A stretch of 64,000 bases of DNA from Streptomyces bicolor (GTDB taxonomy: Bacteria > Actinomycetota > Actinomycetes > Streptomycetales > Streptomycetaceae). The stretch lies in the NCBI RefSeq assembly GCF_000719285.1, contig NZ_JOFS01000031.1, forward strand, positions 42,429 to 106,428, written 5' to 3'. The notes under the pieces were generated by a model that was given only the letters and a program-made list of their open reading frames with translations, ran no database searches and was not told the DNA's origin. Made by a program: the position numbers and the translations under genes. Of the stretch, positions 47,487 to 56,126 are shown piece by piece; position 1 is the stretch's first letter; each line of letters begins with the position of its first letter.

Positions 47487-49217
47487 ATGGAGAGCGGTTC
47501 GGGCGGTATGGGCAGCGGTACGGGCGGTATGGCCGGCGGCACGGCCGCTGTGGACGGCGGATTCGACACCCCCGGCGCCGGGATCACCGTGCGGCGCGCG
47601 CTGGAGCTGCCCGGGCTGCGCAGTGGGCTGCCCGAGATCCTCGCGGGCGCCGACCGGCTGGGGCGGACCGTGCGCTGGGTGCACGCGGGCGAGGTGCCCC
47701 ACATCGCGTCCCTGCTGAAGGGCGGGGAGCTGTTGCTGACCACGGGCTACGGCCTCGGCACCCGCCCCGCCGACCAGCGCGCGTTCGTGCGCACCCTGGC
47801 CGAGCGCGGCATCGCGGCCCTCGTCGTCGAACTCGGCCCGCGCTTCACACGCCTGCCCGCCGCGCTGGTCGACACGGCCCGTACGGCCGGTCTGCCGCTG
47901 GTCCAGTTGCATCGCGAGGTGCCCTTCGTGACGGTGACCGAGGAGATCCACACCGAGATCGTCAACGGCCACTACGCGCTGCTGCAACGGGCGGAGGAGG
48001 TGCACCGCCGGTGCACGGAAGCACTGCTCGGCGGCGGCGGTGTGCCCCAGGTGCTCGTCATCCTGGCCGACTTCAGCGGCAACCCGGTCTTCCTGGAGAC
48101 GACGGACGGGCGGCTGCTGTACGCCGCCGGGGCCGGTCCCGAGGGCGCGGACCCGTTGCAGGTGTGGGAGGGGCTGCGGGGGCAGCACAAGGACGCGCCG
48201 CCGCCCGCCGGGTCGGTGCTGGTGGATGTTCCGGGTGGCGGCCCCGGGCCGGGTTCGGTCAGGGCGCGACTGGTCCTCCTTCCCGTGCGGGGCCTGCTCA
48301 CCCCCGTCCACCGCATCGCCGCCGAGCGGGCCGCGGGCATCCTGGCCGTGGTGCTGATGCAGGCCCGGCAGGAGGAGGAGCTGGCGGCACGCGGGCGCGG
48401 TGACTTCCTGACCGACCTCGCGGAGGGCCGTGTCTCTGCCGAGGACGCCCCGGCACAGGCGCGCGTGCTGGGCTTCAAGCCGGGCAACAGCCCGCTGCTG
48501 CCGGTGGTGATGCGGCTCGGGGACGTGCTGTCGCCGGACGGCGGTACCTCCCGCTCGAGCGGATTCGAGAGCGGGGGAGGCTGGGCGGTGCTGGCGCGCG
48601 CGGTCGGGGAGGAGCTGGCGTCCGTGGGAGTGCCGGTCCTGCTGGGCGTACGGCCGGTCGAGGGGCGCGTCCCGCTGCTGCTGGGCCTGCGTTCGGAGGC
48701 GGAGCGGTCGTCGGTCGCGGACCGGGTCGCGGCGGCGCTGCGGGCGGGCGTGGAGCGGGCCGGGATCCAGCGGCCCGGGGCACCTGCGCCGGTCGTGGTC
48801 GTCGGAGTGGCCGGCGGGTGGGCGGCGGCCTCGGCGAGCCTGCGGCACGCGGCGGAGACGGCGACGGCGGCACAGGGCCTGTCGGACCGTCCCTGGTACG
48901 ACGCCCGCCGCCTGGACATCGACCTGCTGCTGTGGCGGCTGCGCGACCACCCGGACCTGGCGGCCTTCGTGGACCGCGCGATCGGCCCGCTCCGCGACCA
49001 CGACAACCGCTCCAAGCCGCCCCTGCTGCCCACGCTGGAGACGTACTTGGCGCACGCGGGCCGCAAGGCGGAGACGGCCCGCGAACTGCACCTCAACCGG
49101 CAGACCCTCTACAACCGCCTCGCCCGCATCGGCGAGTTGCTCGGCACCGACCTCGACGACCCGCAGACGGTGCTGGCGTTGAGCCTGGCGCTGCGGGCGC
49201 GCAGGCATGTGCCGTAG
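47487..49217 (+). CDS. PucR-family transcriptional regulator
   Basis: 576 residues. N-terminal PucR domain (about 35-165, ITVRRALELPGLRSGLPEILAGADRLGRTVRWVHAGEV), a GGDEF-like central part, and a C-terminal PucR-type HTH (about 515-570, LAHAGRKAETARELHLNRQTLYNRLARIGELLG). Such regulators control purine, amine or GABA use and here probably controlled the divergent permease, now a pseudogene. A short palindromic element lies in frame at about residues 350-368. The start is uncertain: the ATG at 47487 has no good RBS. Confidence 0.86.
   Translation: MESGSGGMGSGTGGMAGGTAAVDGGFDTPGAGITVRRALELPGLRSGLPEILAGADRLGRTVRWVHAGEVPHIASLLKGGELLLTTGYGLGTRPADQRAFVRTLAERGIAALVVELGPRFTRLPAALVDTARTAGLPLVQLHREVPFVTVTEEIHTEIVNGHYALLQRAEEVHRRCTEALLGGGGVPQVLVILADFSGNPVFLETTDGRLLYAAGAGPEGADPLQVWEGLRGQHKDAPPPAGSVLVDVPGGGPGPGSVRARLVLLPVRGLLTPVHRIAAERAAGILAVVLMQARQEEELAARGRGDFLTDLAEGRVSAEDAPAQARVLGFKPGNSPLLPVVMRLGDVLSPDGGTSRSSGFESGGGWAVLARAVGEELASVGVPVLLGVRPVEGRVPLLLGLRSEAERSSVADRVAAALRAGVERAGIQRPGAPAPVVVVGVAGGWAAASASLRHAAETATAAQGLSDRPWYDARRLDIDLLLWRLRDHPDLAAFVDRAIGPLRDHDNRSKPPLLPTLETYLAHAGRKAETARELHLNRQTLYNRLARIGELLGTDLDDPQTVLALSLALRARRHVP
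48547..48580. repeat. in-frame palindromic element inside pucR-type gene
   Basis: CCTCCCGCTC and GAGAGCGGGGGAGG flank a short centre, making a long hairpin. It encodes the sequence TSRSSGFESGGGW between two conserved domains. The pattern resembles small palindromes I recall from Streptomyces intergenic regions. Confidence 0.6.
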
Positions 49218-49258
49218 GGAAGAACGGCGGCCGAGGAGCGTCTGGCTCAGGGCCGGGC

Positions 49259-50398
49259 TCAGATCATCGGCCGTGGTTGCGTCAACTCGTCGTAGACACT
49301 GAGCACTTGGGCCACGGTCTCGTCCTCGGTCGGCCATGTCGCCGCCTGCCGCCCACTCCGCTCCTTGAGCAGCTCCTGGCGCTCCGGATCACCCAGCAGC
49401 CTCACTACGGCGTCGGCGAGCGCTTTCGCGTTGCCGTACGGGACGAGTTCGGCCGCGTCGCCGACGAGTTCCGCCATGCCTCCGACGTCGGTGGCGACGA
49501 GCGGCACGCGCGCGTGAAGGGCCTCCTGCGCGAGCACGGACCGCGACTCCCAACTGCTCGGCACGAGCGCGATGTCGGCGGCGGCCAGCAGTTCGGACAC
49601 GTCGTCACGCCGCCCGATGAGCCGCACGGGCAGCCCTTCGTCCTCGATCCGCCGCTGCAGATCGGCCCGCAACGCCCCCTCCCCCGCGATCACGACCAAC
49701 GGCACCGGATCGAGCCGCAGCCACGCGCGCGAGGCGTCCAGCAGCACGTCGTAACCGCGATGCGGTTCGAGCGAGCCGACGGCGATCAGCAACGGGCGCC
49801 CGGTGGAGCCGAGTTCGGCCCTGATCTTGGGTCGCATCCGGTCGGTTTCGTCGCGCTCGGCGGCCCGGCGTCCGGTCCCGGGCAGCGCGACGGCGGCCAG
49901 GCGCGCGTCCCGTGCTCCGGTCCGGCGGGCCCGGTCCACGAGCGCCGAGGTGGTCCCGAGCACGACGGAGGCGGCCTTGACGACCCGCCGCTCCAACAGC
50001 CGCACGAGATGGGCCCGGGCCCCTTCGGCATACGCCCGGTCGTGCCAGGTGACGACGAGTGGAGTGCGCCGCCCGCCGAGCGCCAGCACGGCACGGAAGG
50101 AGGCGTGCAGCCCGTGCGCGTGCACCAGGTCGGCGTCCGCGCACGCGGCCCGCAGGGCGGCCACGGAGCCGGGGTCGCTGCTGCGCGGCACGTGCACGTG
50201 CTCGGCCCCGGCGCCGGTGAAGTCGTAGAGGTGATCGGCCTCGACAGGGGCGCACACGGTGACCCGCACACCCCGCGCGACGAGCCCCGAGGCCAGCGAT
50301 CGCACATGCGCGCTGCTGCCGGCGTTGCCACCGCCCAGCACCTGCACGGTGCGCAGCGACGACTGGCCGTGCGGTGAGTGGCTGCTCACGGGGGTCAC
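49259..50398 (-). CDS. GT4-family glycosyltransferase
   Basis: 379 residues. GT-B fold with VQVLGGGNAGSSAHVRSLASGLVARGVRVTV at the N-terminus, HAHGLHASFRAV, GSLEPHRGYDVLLDA and the E-x7-E region PSSWESRSVLAQEALHARVPLVATDVGG. Transfers a sugar from a nucleotide donor, acceptor unknown; related actinobacterial enzymes act on cell-wall or glycolipid precursors. GTG start behind GGAG. It lies 335 bases downstream of the MraY-like gene on the same strand. Confidence 0.88.
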   Translation of the reverse strand: MTPVSSHSPHGQSSLRTVQVLGGGNAGSSAHVRSLASGLVARGVRVTVCAPVEADHLYDFTGAGAEHVHVPRSSDPGSVAALRAACADADLVHAHGLHASFRAVLALGGRRTPLVVTWHDRAYAEGARAHLVRLLERRVVKAASVVLGTTSALVDRARRTGARDARLAAVALPGTGRRAAERDETDRMRPKIRAELGSTGRPLLIAVGSLEPHRGYDVLLDASRAWLRLDPVPLVVIAGEGALRADLQRRIEDEGLPVRLIGRRDDVSELLAAADIALVPSSWESRSVLAQEALHARVPLVATDVGGMAELVGDAAELVPYGNAKALADAVVRLLGDPERQELLKERSGRQAATWPTEDETVAQVLSVYDELTQPRPMI

Positions 50399-50733
50399 GT
50401 GGCCGGGGCTCCTGGTTGTGGGTCGGGCGGTCACGAAGAAAGTACAGAAGGATCGCGCGGAGGGGGTGTACCGCGAGGATCCCCGCGCATACGACGTGCT
50501 TACGCCAAGGATGCCAGGAGGCACCGGTGTTCCGGGAACGGCGGGAGCGCGGAGGGCGGGCAACACGGCGTACCGAGTCACCTGCACGAGTGAGTTGGGG
50601 TGGGCTGGTGTGCCCGAACACGCGCGCGTGGCGCATGTCCCGACAGCCGACCCGAACCAGCGCACCGCACTGGGCCGCTGACCAGTCGCCTCCGACCGAT
50701 CGGCAGTGGGTCGATGGACCCGCAGCCCTCGAA
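50399..50733. other. 335-base gap between GT4 and MraY-like genes
   Basis: Both neighbouring genes are on the minus strand. I see no supported gene, clear terminator or operator here; it should hold the GT4 promoter. Confidence 0.45.
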
Positions 50734-51498
50734 TCAGCGCGTGCCCAACGCCCGCGCCACCTCGCTCACCCTGTCCCCGTACACCGCGGCGGCCACGAGG
50801 GCGGCGGCATGCGCGGCCAGCCCAGCCCGACCGTTGCCGGCGACGACAGCGGCGCCCAGGGCCGCGCCCAGCGCATGCGCGCCGGTATCGCCGATCATCG
50901 CCCGCTCCCCCAGGTCGTCGGGCAGCACGGCCGCGGCGGCTCCCATGGCGCCGGCGGCGATCCCGGCGCCGGTCCCTTCACGGAGCAGCCCCGGCGCCCC
51001 GAGCGCGAGCACCGCGGCGGCGGCCCTGCCCGGGCGCACATCGACGAGGTTGACGAAGTGCGCGGCCCCGGCGATCACCACGCCCGCGAGCAGCTTGTCC
51101 ACGGGCCGCTCCCTAAGGAACGCCCCCGCGACGAGCCCGGCGGCGGACATCCCGAACAACTTGACCGCACCGCTGGTGACTTCGCCGTCCCGCAGGGCCG
51201 ACAGATGCGCCCGGAACCCGCGCCGGGGATCACCGGCCCCGGCGACGTCGTCGTACGCCCCACAGGCTCCGGCGACGGCCACGGCGACCCCGGCGGCCGG
51301 CCGTATCCGCCCGGCAGCGACCGTCGCCGCCAGCGCGGAGGCGGCACCGGCGTACAGCTGCACGGTCCGCCCCGCGTAGTTCTTCCGCTCCCAACGGCCG
51401 CGGCCACCGGGGGCCTTGGCGCGCAGGGCGGTGACCGTGGCGCGGGTGAGGACGGCGGAGAGGCCGAAGGCGGCGGTCCTGGGGGCACGTTCGATCAT
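50734..51498 (-). CDS. small MraY/WecA-like membrane protein
   Basis: 254 residues, about eight hydrophobic segments. Three motifs match polyprenyl-phosphate N-acetylhexosamine-1-phosphate transferases: GAYDD (Asp83-Asp84), HFVNLVDVRPG (Asn150...Asp153) and MIGDTGAHALGAALG (Gly203-Asp204). It is shorter than MraY (about 350) and the NLxDG motif is changed to NLVDV, so activity is uncertain. It sits downstream of recN and upstream of a GT4 gene, suggesting a lipid-linked glycan step. ATG after AAGGTGG. Confidence 0.7.
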   Translation of the reverse strand: MIERAPRTAAFGLSAVLTRATVTALRAKAPGGRGRWERKNYAGRTVQLYAGAASALAATVAAGRIRPAAGVAVAVAGACGAYDDVAGAGDPRRGFRAHLSALRDGEVTSGAVKLFGMSAAGLVAGAFLRERPVDKLLAGVVIAGAAHFVNLVDVRPGRAAAAVLALGAPGLLREGTGAGIAAGAMGAAAAVLPDDLGERAMIGDTGAHALGAALGAAVVAGNGRAGLAAHAAALVAAAVYGDRVSEVARALGTR

Positions 51499-51519
51499 TC
51501 GGCCACCTTACGAGCCACC

Positions 51520-51577
51520 ACTGACAATCCCGGCCACAGCTGCCTCCCCCGCCGTCACTGACAATCCCGGCCACAGC
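51520..51577. repeat. two exact 21-bp direct repeats
   Basis: ACTGACAATCCCGGCCACAG plus C occurs at 51520-51540 and 51557-51577 (period 37) between the MraY-like gene and recN. The first copy lies just upstream of the MraY-like start, so it may be regulatory. Confidence 0.8.
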
Positions 51578-51681
51578 CGCCACCCCAACCGCCACCGACC
51601 GACCGGGCCGCCGATCACAGCCCGGTCCGCCACACGCCCCGGCAGCCCCCGAGAGAACCGCCCTCGCGCGAAGGGGCTCCG

Positions 51682-53418
51682 CTACACGTCCGCCCGAGCC
51701 GTCGCCAGCAACTCCTCGGCGTGCGCCCGCGCGGTCTCCGAGTCCTCCTGGCCGGCGAGCATCCGGGACAGCTCCCGGATCCGCTCCTCGCCCTCGAGGA
51801 CCTTCACGCCCGACCGGGTGACCGACCCGTCGTTGGTCTTCTCGACGAGCAACTGCCGGTCGGCGAACGCGGCGACCTGCGGAAGGTGGGTCACGACAAC
51901 GACCTGCGCGGACTTCGCCAGCCGCGCCAGGCGCCGCCCGATCTCCACGGCCGCCTTGCCGCCCACTCCGGCGTCGACCTCGTCGAAGAGATACGTCGGC
52001 ACGGGATCCGTCCCCGCGAACACGACCTCCACGGCGAGCATCACGCGCGAGAGCTCACCACCGGACGCGCCCTTGGCGATCGGCCGCGCCGGCGCCCCCG
52101 GGTGCGGCGCGAGCAGCAGCTCGACCTCGTCGACACCGGACGGCCCGTACGCGACCGTACGCCCGCCGACCTCGACCCCCTCCGGGTCCTCGGTCTGCCG
52201 GATGGCGAAGGACACGCGCGCGTGCGGCATGGCGAGCGAGGCCAGCTCGGCGGTCACGGCGGCGGCGAACCGCTCGGCGGCCTCCGCCCGAGCGTCGGTC
52301 AGCGCCTGCGCCAGCCCGCCGAGCTCGGTCCGCAGCGCGTCCCGCTCGGCGGTCAGCTCCCCGATCCGCTCGTCGTCGCTGTCCAGTTCGGTGAGCCGCG
52401 CGGCACTGCTCTCGGCCCAGGCCAGCACCGAGGCGACGTCCTCGCCGTACTTCCGCGTCAGCGCGCCGAGCGCGGCCCGCCGCTCCTCGACGGCCGACAG
52501 CCGCAGGGGGTCGGCGTCCAGGTCGTCGGCGTATCCCGCCAACTCCCCCGCCACATCGCCCAGCAGGATCCCGATCTCCCCGATCCGGTCGGCCAGCGCG
52601 GCCAGCGCCGGATCGTGCGACCGCACGGCGTCCAGGGCCCGCTGAGCGCCCGCGACGAGCGTGGCGGCGTCGATGCCCTCGGGATCCTCGGGGTTCCCGG
52701 CAAGGGCGGCGTGAGCGGCCGTGGCAGCGGACGACAAGGCCTCCGCGTGCCCGAGCCGCTCCGCCTCCTCCGCCAGCTCGACATCCTCACCGGCACGCGG
52801 CTCCACGCCCGCGATCTCGTCGAGCCCGTACCGCAGCATGTCGGCTTCCTGGGCCCGCTCACGCGCGCGCGTGACGATCTCCTCCAGCTCCACCGACACG
52901 GCCCGCAGCCGGCGGTAGGCCTCGCCGTACTTGGCCAGCGGCCCGGCGACCGCGTCACCGGCGTACCGGTCGAGCGCCTGGCGCTGCCGGGACAGCTTCA
53001 GCAGCCCCTGCTGGTCCGTCTGCCCGTGCACGGCCACGAGGTCGTCGGCGAGGTCGGCGAGCAGCCCCACGGGCACACTGCGCCCACCGACATGCGCCCG
53101 CGACCGCCCCTCCGCGGAAACGGTACGGCTGATCAGCAGCGCCCCGTCGTCGAGCTCGGCCCCGGCCTCCTCGGCCCGCACGACGGCCGACGCGCCCTCG
53201 TCGACGGTGATCCGCCCCTCCACGACCGCCTTGTCGGCCCCGATCCGCACGAGCGCCGGGTCGGCACGCCCACCCAGCAACAGCCCGAGGCTGGTGACCA
53301 CCATGGTCTTGCCCGCACCCGTCTCACCGGTGACGGCGGTGAATCCCGGCGACAGCTCGACGACAGCGTCGTCGATCACCCCGAGCGACCGTATCCGCAT
53401 CTCCTCCAACACGGACAC
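51682..53418 (-). CDS. recN: DNA repair protein RecN
   Basis: 578 residues. SMC-like ATPase: Walker A TGETGAGKT (about 29-37), long coiled-coil segments (about 165-400), signature LSRVML preceded by GASGGE, Walker B TYLFDEVDAGVGG and VTHLPQVAAFAD near the end. Acts early in double-strand-break repair. GTG start. Order recN-ppnK-tlyA is conserved in actinobacteria. Confidence 0.96.
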   Translation of the reverse strand: MSVLEEMRIRSLGVIDDAVVELSPGFTAVTGETGAGKTMVVTSLGLLLGGRADPALVRIGADKAVVEGRITVDEGASAVVRAEEAGAELDDGALLISRTVSAEGRSRAHVGGRSVPVGLLADLADDLVAVHGQTDQQGLLKLSRQRQALDRYAGDAVAGPLAKYGEAYRRLRAVSVELEEIVTRARERAQEADMLRYGLDEIAGVEPRAGEDVELAEEAERLGHAEALSSAATAAHAALAGNPEDPEGIDAATLVAGAQRALDAVRSHDPALAALADRIGEIGILLGDVAGELAGYADDLDADPLRLSAVEERRAALGALTRKYGEDVASVLAWAESSAARLTELDSDDERIGELTAERDALRTELGGLAQALTDARAEAAERFAAAVTAELASLAMPHARVSFAIRQTEDPEGVEVGGRTVAYGPSGVDEVELLLAPHPGAPARPIAKGASGGELSRVMLAVEVVFAGTDPVPTYLFDEVDAGVGGKAAVEIGRRLARLAKSAQVVVVTHLPQVAAFADRQLLVEKTNDGSVTRSGVKVLEGEERIRELSRMLAGQEDSETARAHAEELLATARADV

Positions 53419-53633
53419 GACCTTACGAGGTCGGGGGCGGGGAGTGCGACGCCCCCCAGCCCCCGTGATGTGAAGGTCCAGGTGACGAATGTGTATCGGC
53501 CTCGCATGTCACCCAGGCGAGTGGAGGCACCTAGGGGCGCGGGGCTGTATCGATTTGCGGCTCCGCCGCGCGGGCGCGACCAGCCACGGACCACCCGCAG
53601 CCACCGACGCTCCGAACCACCCCCCACAGTTGG
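53419..53633. other. recN-ppnK gap, largely repeat sequence
   Basis: Starts with a possible hairpin (GGTGAC at 53481 with GTCACC at 53508) and is then filled by the dispersed GC-rich element. No gene is supported. Confidence 0.5.
53532..53603. repeat. dispersed GC-rich Streptomyces intergenic element, copy 2
   Basis: Shares AGGGGCGCGGGG at the left end and GCGCGACCAGCC...CCCGCAGCC at the right end with copy 1 (10841-10887), but has about 30 extra central bases (CTGTATCGATTTGCGGCTCC onward) that form a small hairpin. Confidence 0.65.
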
Positions 53634-54536
53634 CTAGTGAGGCGCCCCTCGCCACCCGGAAACAGGCAACGCAAACTTCGCAACCAACCGATCAGTGAAC
53701 GACGCATGATGCAGCCGAGCCAGCCGCACCGGCACAGCCCCCCGCCGCACCTCGACCCGCGCCCCCGGCGGCAACTCCACAGTCCGCCGCCCGTCACACC
53801 ACAACACCCCCGGCGGAATATGCGGCAGAACCTCCACAGCCAGCACAGAATCCGGAGACGTCACCAACGGCTTCGCGAACAGCGCATGCGCACTGATCGG
53901 CACCATCAACAGCGCCTCCACCTCGGGCCACACCACCGGCCCACCCGCGGAGAAGGCATACGCCGTAGAACCCGTCGGCGTGGACAGCACGATCCCGTCG
54001 CACCCGAACCCCGTCACCGGCCGCCCATCGATCTCCAGCACGACCTCGAGCAGCTTCTCGGCGCCCGCCTTCTGCACGGCCGCCTCGTTCAGCGCCCAGT
54101 CGGTGTGCACGACGTTGCCGTTCTGATGCACGACGACATCGACGGTCATCCGCTCCTCGACCTCGTACGCCTTGGTCACGACGCGGTCGACAACCTTGTC
54201 GAGATCGTCCCGCTCGGCCTCCGCGAGGAACCCCACCCGCCCGAGGTTGACGCCCAGCATCGGCACCCCGGACGCCCGGGCGAACTCGGCACCGCGCAGC
54301 AGCGTTCCGTCGCCGCCGAGCACGATGAGCAGCTCGCAGCCGTCGAGGCACTGCGGGGTCGCCTCCTTGACGAGTTCCACCTCGTCCGGCAGCGGCAGGT
54401 CAGCGGCCTCGTACTCCAGGACGCGCACGCCGATGCCCTCCCGCAGCAACCCCTTCACCACAAGTTCCGCGCTGCGAATGGCGGCGGGCCGCCCCGTGTG
54501 GGCCAGCAGGAAAACAGTACGAGCTCGGTTCTGCAT
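53634..54536 (-). CDS. ppnK: NAD kinase
   Basis: 300 residues. LIVLGGDGTLLRGAEF (GGDGT motif, about 70-85), LGVNLGRVGFLAE, and STPTGSTAYAFSAGGPVVWPEV. It phosphorylates NAD to NADP. ATG shares one base with the tlyA stop (TGATG), so the two are translationally coupled. C-terminal end is close to the dispersed repeat. Confidence 0.96.
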   Translation of the reverse strand: MQNRARTVFLLAHTGRPAAIRSAELVVKGLLREGIGVRVLEYEAADLPLPDEVELVKEATPQCLDGCELLIVLGGDGTLLRGAEFARASGVPMLGVNLGRVGFLAEAERDDLDKVVDRVVTKAYEVEERMTVDVVVHQNGNVVHTDWALNEAAVQKAGAEKLLEVVLEIDGRPVTGFGCDGIVLSTPTGSTAYAFSAGGPVVWPEVEALLMVPISAHALFAKPLVTSPDSVLAVEVLPHIPPGVLWCDGRRTVELPPGARVEVRRGAVPVRLARLHHASFTDRLVAKFALPVSGWRGAPH

Positions 54537-55351
54537 CAACGAGGCCCCTCCGCCACTGCACGGTCAACGTCGGCCGGGTCCGGAGCGGGCGCCCCGGCAC
54601 GCAGCCACAGAAAGTACTCGACATTCCCGGACGGCCCGGGCAACGGACTGGCCGTGACCCCCTTCACGCCGAGGCCCAGTCCCCACGCCTTCTCGGCCAC
54701 GCCGCGCACGGCCTCGGCCCGCAGCTCAGCGCTACGGACGACCCCGCCGCTCCCCAGCCGTTCCTTCCCCACCTCGAACTGTGGCTTGACCATCATCACC
54801 AGATCGGCGTCCGGCTTCACACACCGCACCAGGGCGGGCAGCACCAGGCCGAGCGGGATGAAGGACAGATCCCCCACGACAAGATCCACTGGTTCCCCAT
54901 CGATCGCTTCGAGCGTCAACTCGCGTACGTTCGTACGGTCCTTGACGGTGACGCGTTCATCACTCTGGAGAGTCCAGGCGAGTTGTCCGTATCCGACGTC
55001 GACGGCGACGACGTGCGCGGCTCCGGACCGCAGCAGCACATCGGTGAACCCACCGGTCGACGCGCCGGCGTCCAGCGCCCGCCGCCCTTCGACGACGAGC
55101 CCCTGCGGCACGAACACCTTCAACGCACCCGCGAGCTTGTGCCCACCCCGGGACACGTAGTCGGGATCGCTGTCATCGGCCGACACGACGATCGCGGCCG
55201 CGGTCTCGACCTGCGTGGCGGGTTTGGTCGCGACGGTCTTGCCGACGGTGACCCGCCCGGCCGCGATCAGCTGGCTGGCGTGCTCACGCGACCGCGCGAG
55301 CTTCCGGCGGACCAGCTCCGCGTCCAGACGGCGACGTGCGACTCCTGCCAC
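54536..55351 (-). CDS. tlyA: TlyA-type rRNA 2'-O-methyltransferase
   Basis: 271 residues. N-terminal S4 RNA-binding domain (RRRLDAELVRRKLARSREHASQLIAAGRVTVGK), then FtsJ/RrmJ-like methyltransferase with the SAM motif ALDAGASTGGFTDVLL and catalytic Lys in VSRGGHKL / KPQFEVGKE. TlyA methylates 16S and 23S rRNA cytidines at the subunit interface, which affects capreomycin binding. The GTG at 55351 follows AGGAGC; an ATG eight codons upstream lacks a site. Confidence 0.93.
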   Translation of the reverse strand: MAGVARRRLDAELVRRKLARSREHASQLIAAGRVTVGKTVATKPATQVETAAAIVVSADDSDPDYVSRGGHKLAGALKVFVPQGLVVEGRRALDAGASTGGFTDVLLRSGAAHVVAVDVGYGQLAWTLQSDERVTVKDRTNVRELTLEAIDGEPVDLVVGDLSFIPLGLVLPALVRCVKPDADLVMMVKPQFEVGKERLGSGGVVRSAELRAEAVRGVAEKAWGLGLGVKGVTASPLPGPSGNVEYFLWLRAGAPAPDPADVDRAVAEGPR

Positions 55352-55383
55352 TTTCGGCTCAGCTCCTAGTCCCATACGGCAAT

Positions 55384-55728
55384 TCAGTAGGTGCGACCCG
55401 AAGGGTCTCGTTGAGGGGTGGTGGTCGGGTGACGGGTGGGAACTGGCGGTCCCGGGCGGGCGTCGAGCGCGGTGAGCGCGTCGCGCAGCCCCCGATGTAC
55501 ATCCTCGTACACCTCGAGGTGCCCGTCGGTGGCGAGGTGGTCGGCGTCGCCGAGCCGCTCCAGCTGGGCGTCGACGTCGGCGTTGCCGGTGGGGGTACGC
55601 GGGACGTTCAGCGGGGCGGGGGCGGCGGGGTCGTACTCGGGTTCGCCCGCGAGCCCGGCCTCGGCAGCGGGCTCGACCTCCGCCTCGGCCTCCTCCGGGA
55701 TCTCCCTCTCCGGAACTGTGTCGCTCAT
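55384..55728 (-). CDS. acidic conserved hypothetical protein
   Basis: 114 residues. The first 50 are Glu/Ala/Pro-rich. The core TPTGNADVDAQLERLGDADHLATDGHLEVYEDVHRGLRDALTALD looks helical and conserved next to tlyA in Streptomyces. The last 20 or so residues (PVPTRHPTTTPQRDPSG) come from a dispersed repeat. Function unknown. Confidence 0.65.
   Translation of the reverse strand: MSDTVPEREIPEEAEAEVEPAAEAGLAGEPEYDPAAPAPLNVPRTPTGNADVDAQLERLGDADHLATDGHLEVYEDVHRGLRDALTALDARPGPPVPTRHPTTTPQRDPSGRTY
55408..55440. repeat. dispersed 33-bp block, copy 2
   Basis: 31 of 33 bases identical to 22741-22773. It forms the 3' end of the acidic hypothetical gene. Confidence 0.8.
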
Positions 55729-55770
55729 GCCCAGACGCTACCCCGAACCGCTGGGGTACCGTCGATCGCG

Positions 55771-56118
55771 ATGGCCACGATCGAGGAGTGCCGCGCCGCA
55801 CTCGAAAAGCTCTCGGACAACATGCAGCGTGCCGAAGGGGACGTCCGCACGGCCGCGGCCCTGGACCGCTCGGTGAGCTGCCACATCACCGACCTGGATG
55901 TCACGTTCGCCGGCCGCATGGCCGGAGGCCGGATCCACGTCCACGACACGATCCAGGGCCCGCCCCGCGAGAAGGCCCAGATCAGACTGAGCATGGCCGG
56001 CGACGACCTGGTCGCCCTGGTCGACGGCGAACTGCACTTCGCCAAGGCCTGGGGCTCGGGCCGCGTGAAGCTGCACGCGGGTGTGCGCGACCTGCTGCTC
56101 CTCAGGAAGCTTCTCTAG
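55771..56118 (+). CDS. SCP2-like sterol/lipid carrier domain protein
   Basis: 115 residues, a single SCP2-like domain (about 25-115, VSCHITDLDVTFAGRMAGGRIHVHDTIQGPPREKAQIRLSMAGDDLVALVDGELHFAKAWGSGRVKL). The fold binds fatty acyl or sterol-like ligands. Divergent from the acidic hypothetical gene and convergent with the siderophore ABC ATPase gene, leaving only 8 bases between stops. Weak ribosome-binding site. Confidence 0.82.
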   Translation: MATIEECRAALEKLSDNMQRAEGDVRTAAALDRSVSCHITDLDVTFAGRMAGGRIHVHDTIQGPPREKAQIRLSMAGDDLVALVDGELHFAKAWGSGRVKLHAGVRDLLLLRKLL

Positions 56119-56126
56119 CCCGCTCC

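Noticed and set aside
50374..51561. Long plus-strand open frames opposite the MraY-like gene
   Set aside because: Antisense to a gene with clear membrane segments and motifs; composition is low-complexity Arg/Gly/Pro.
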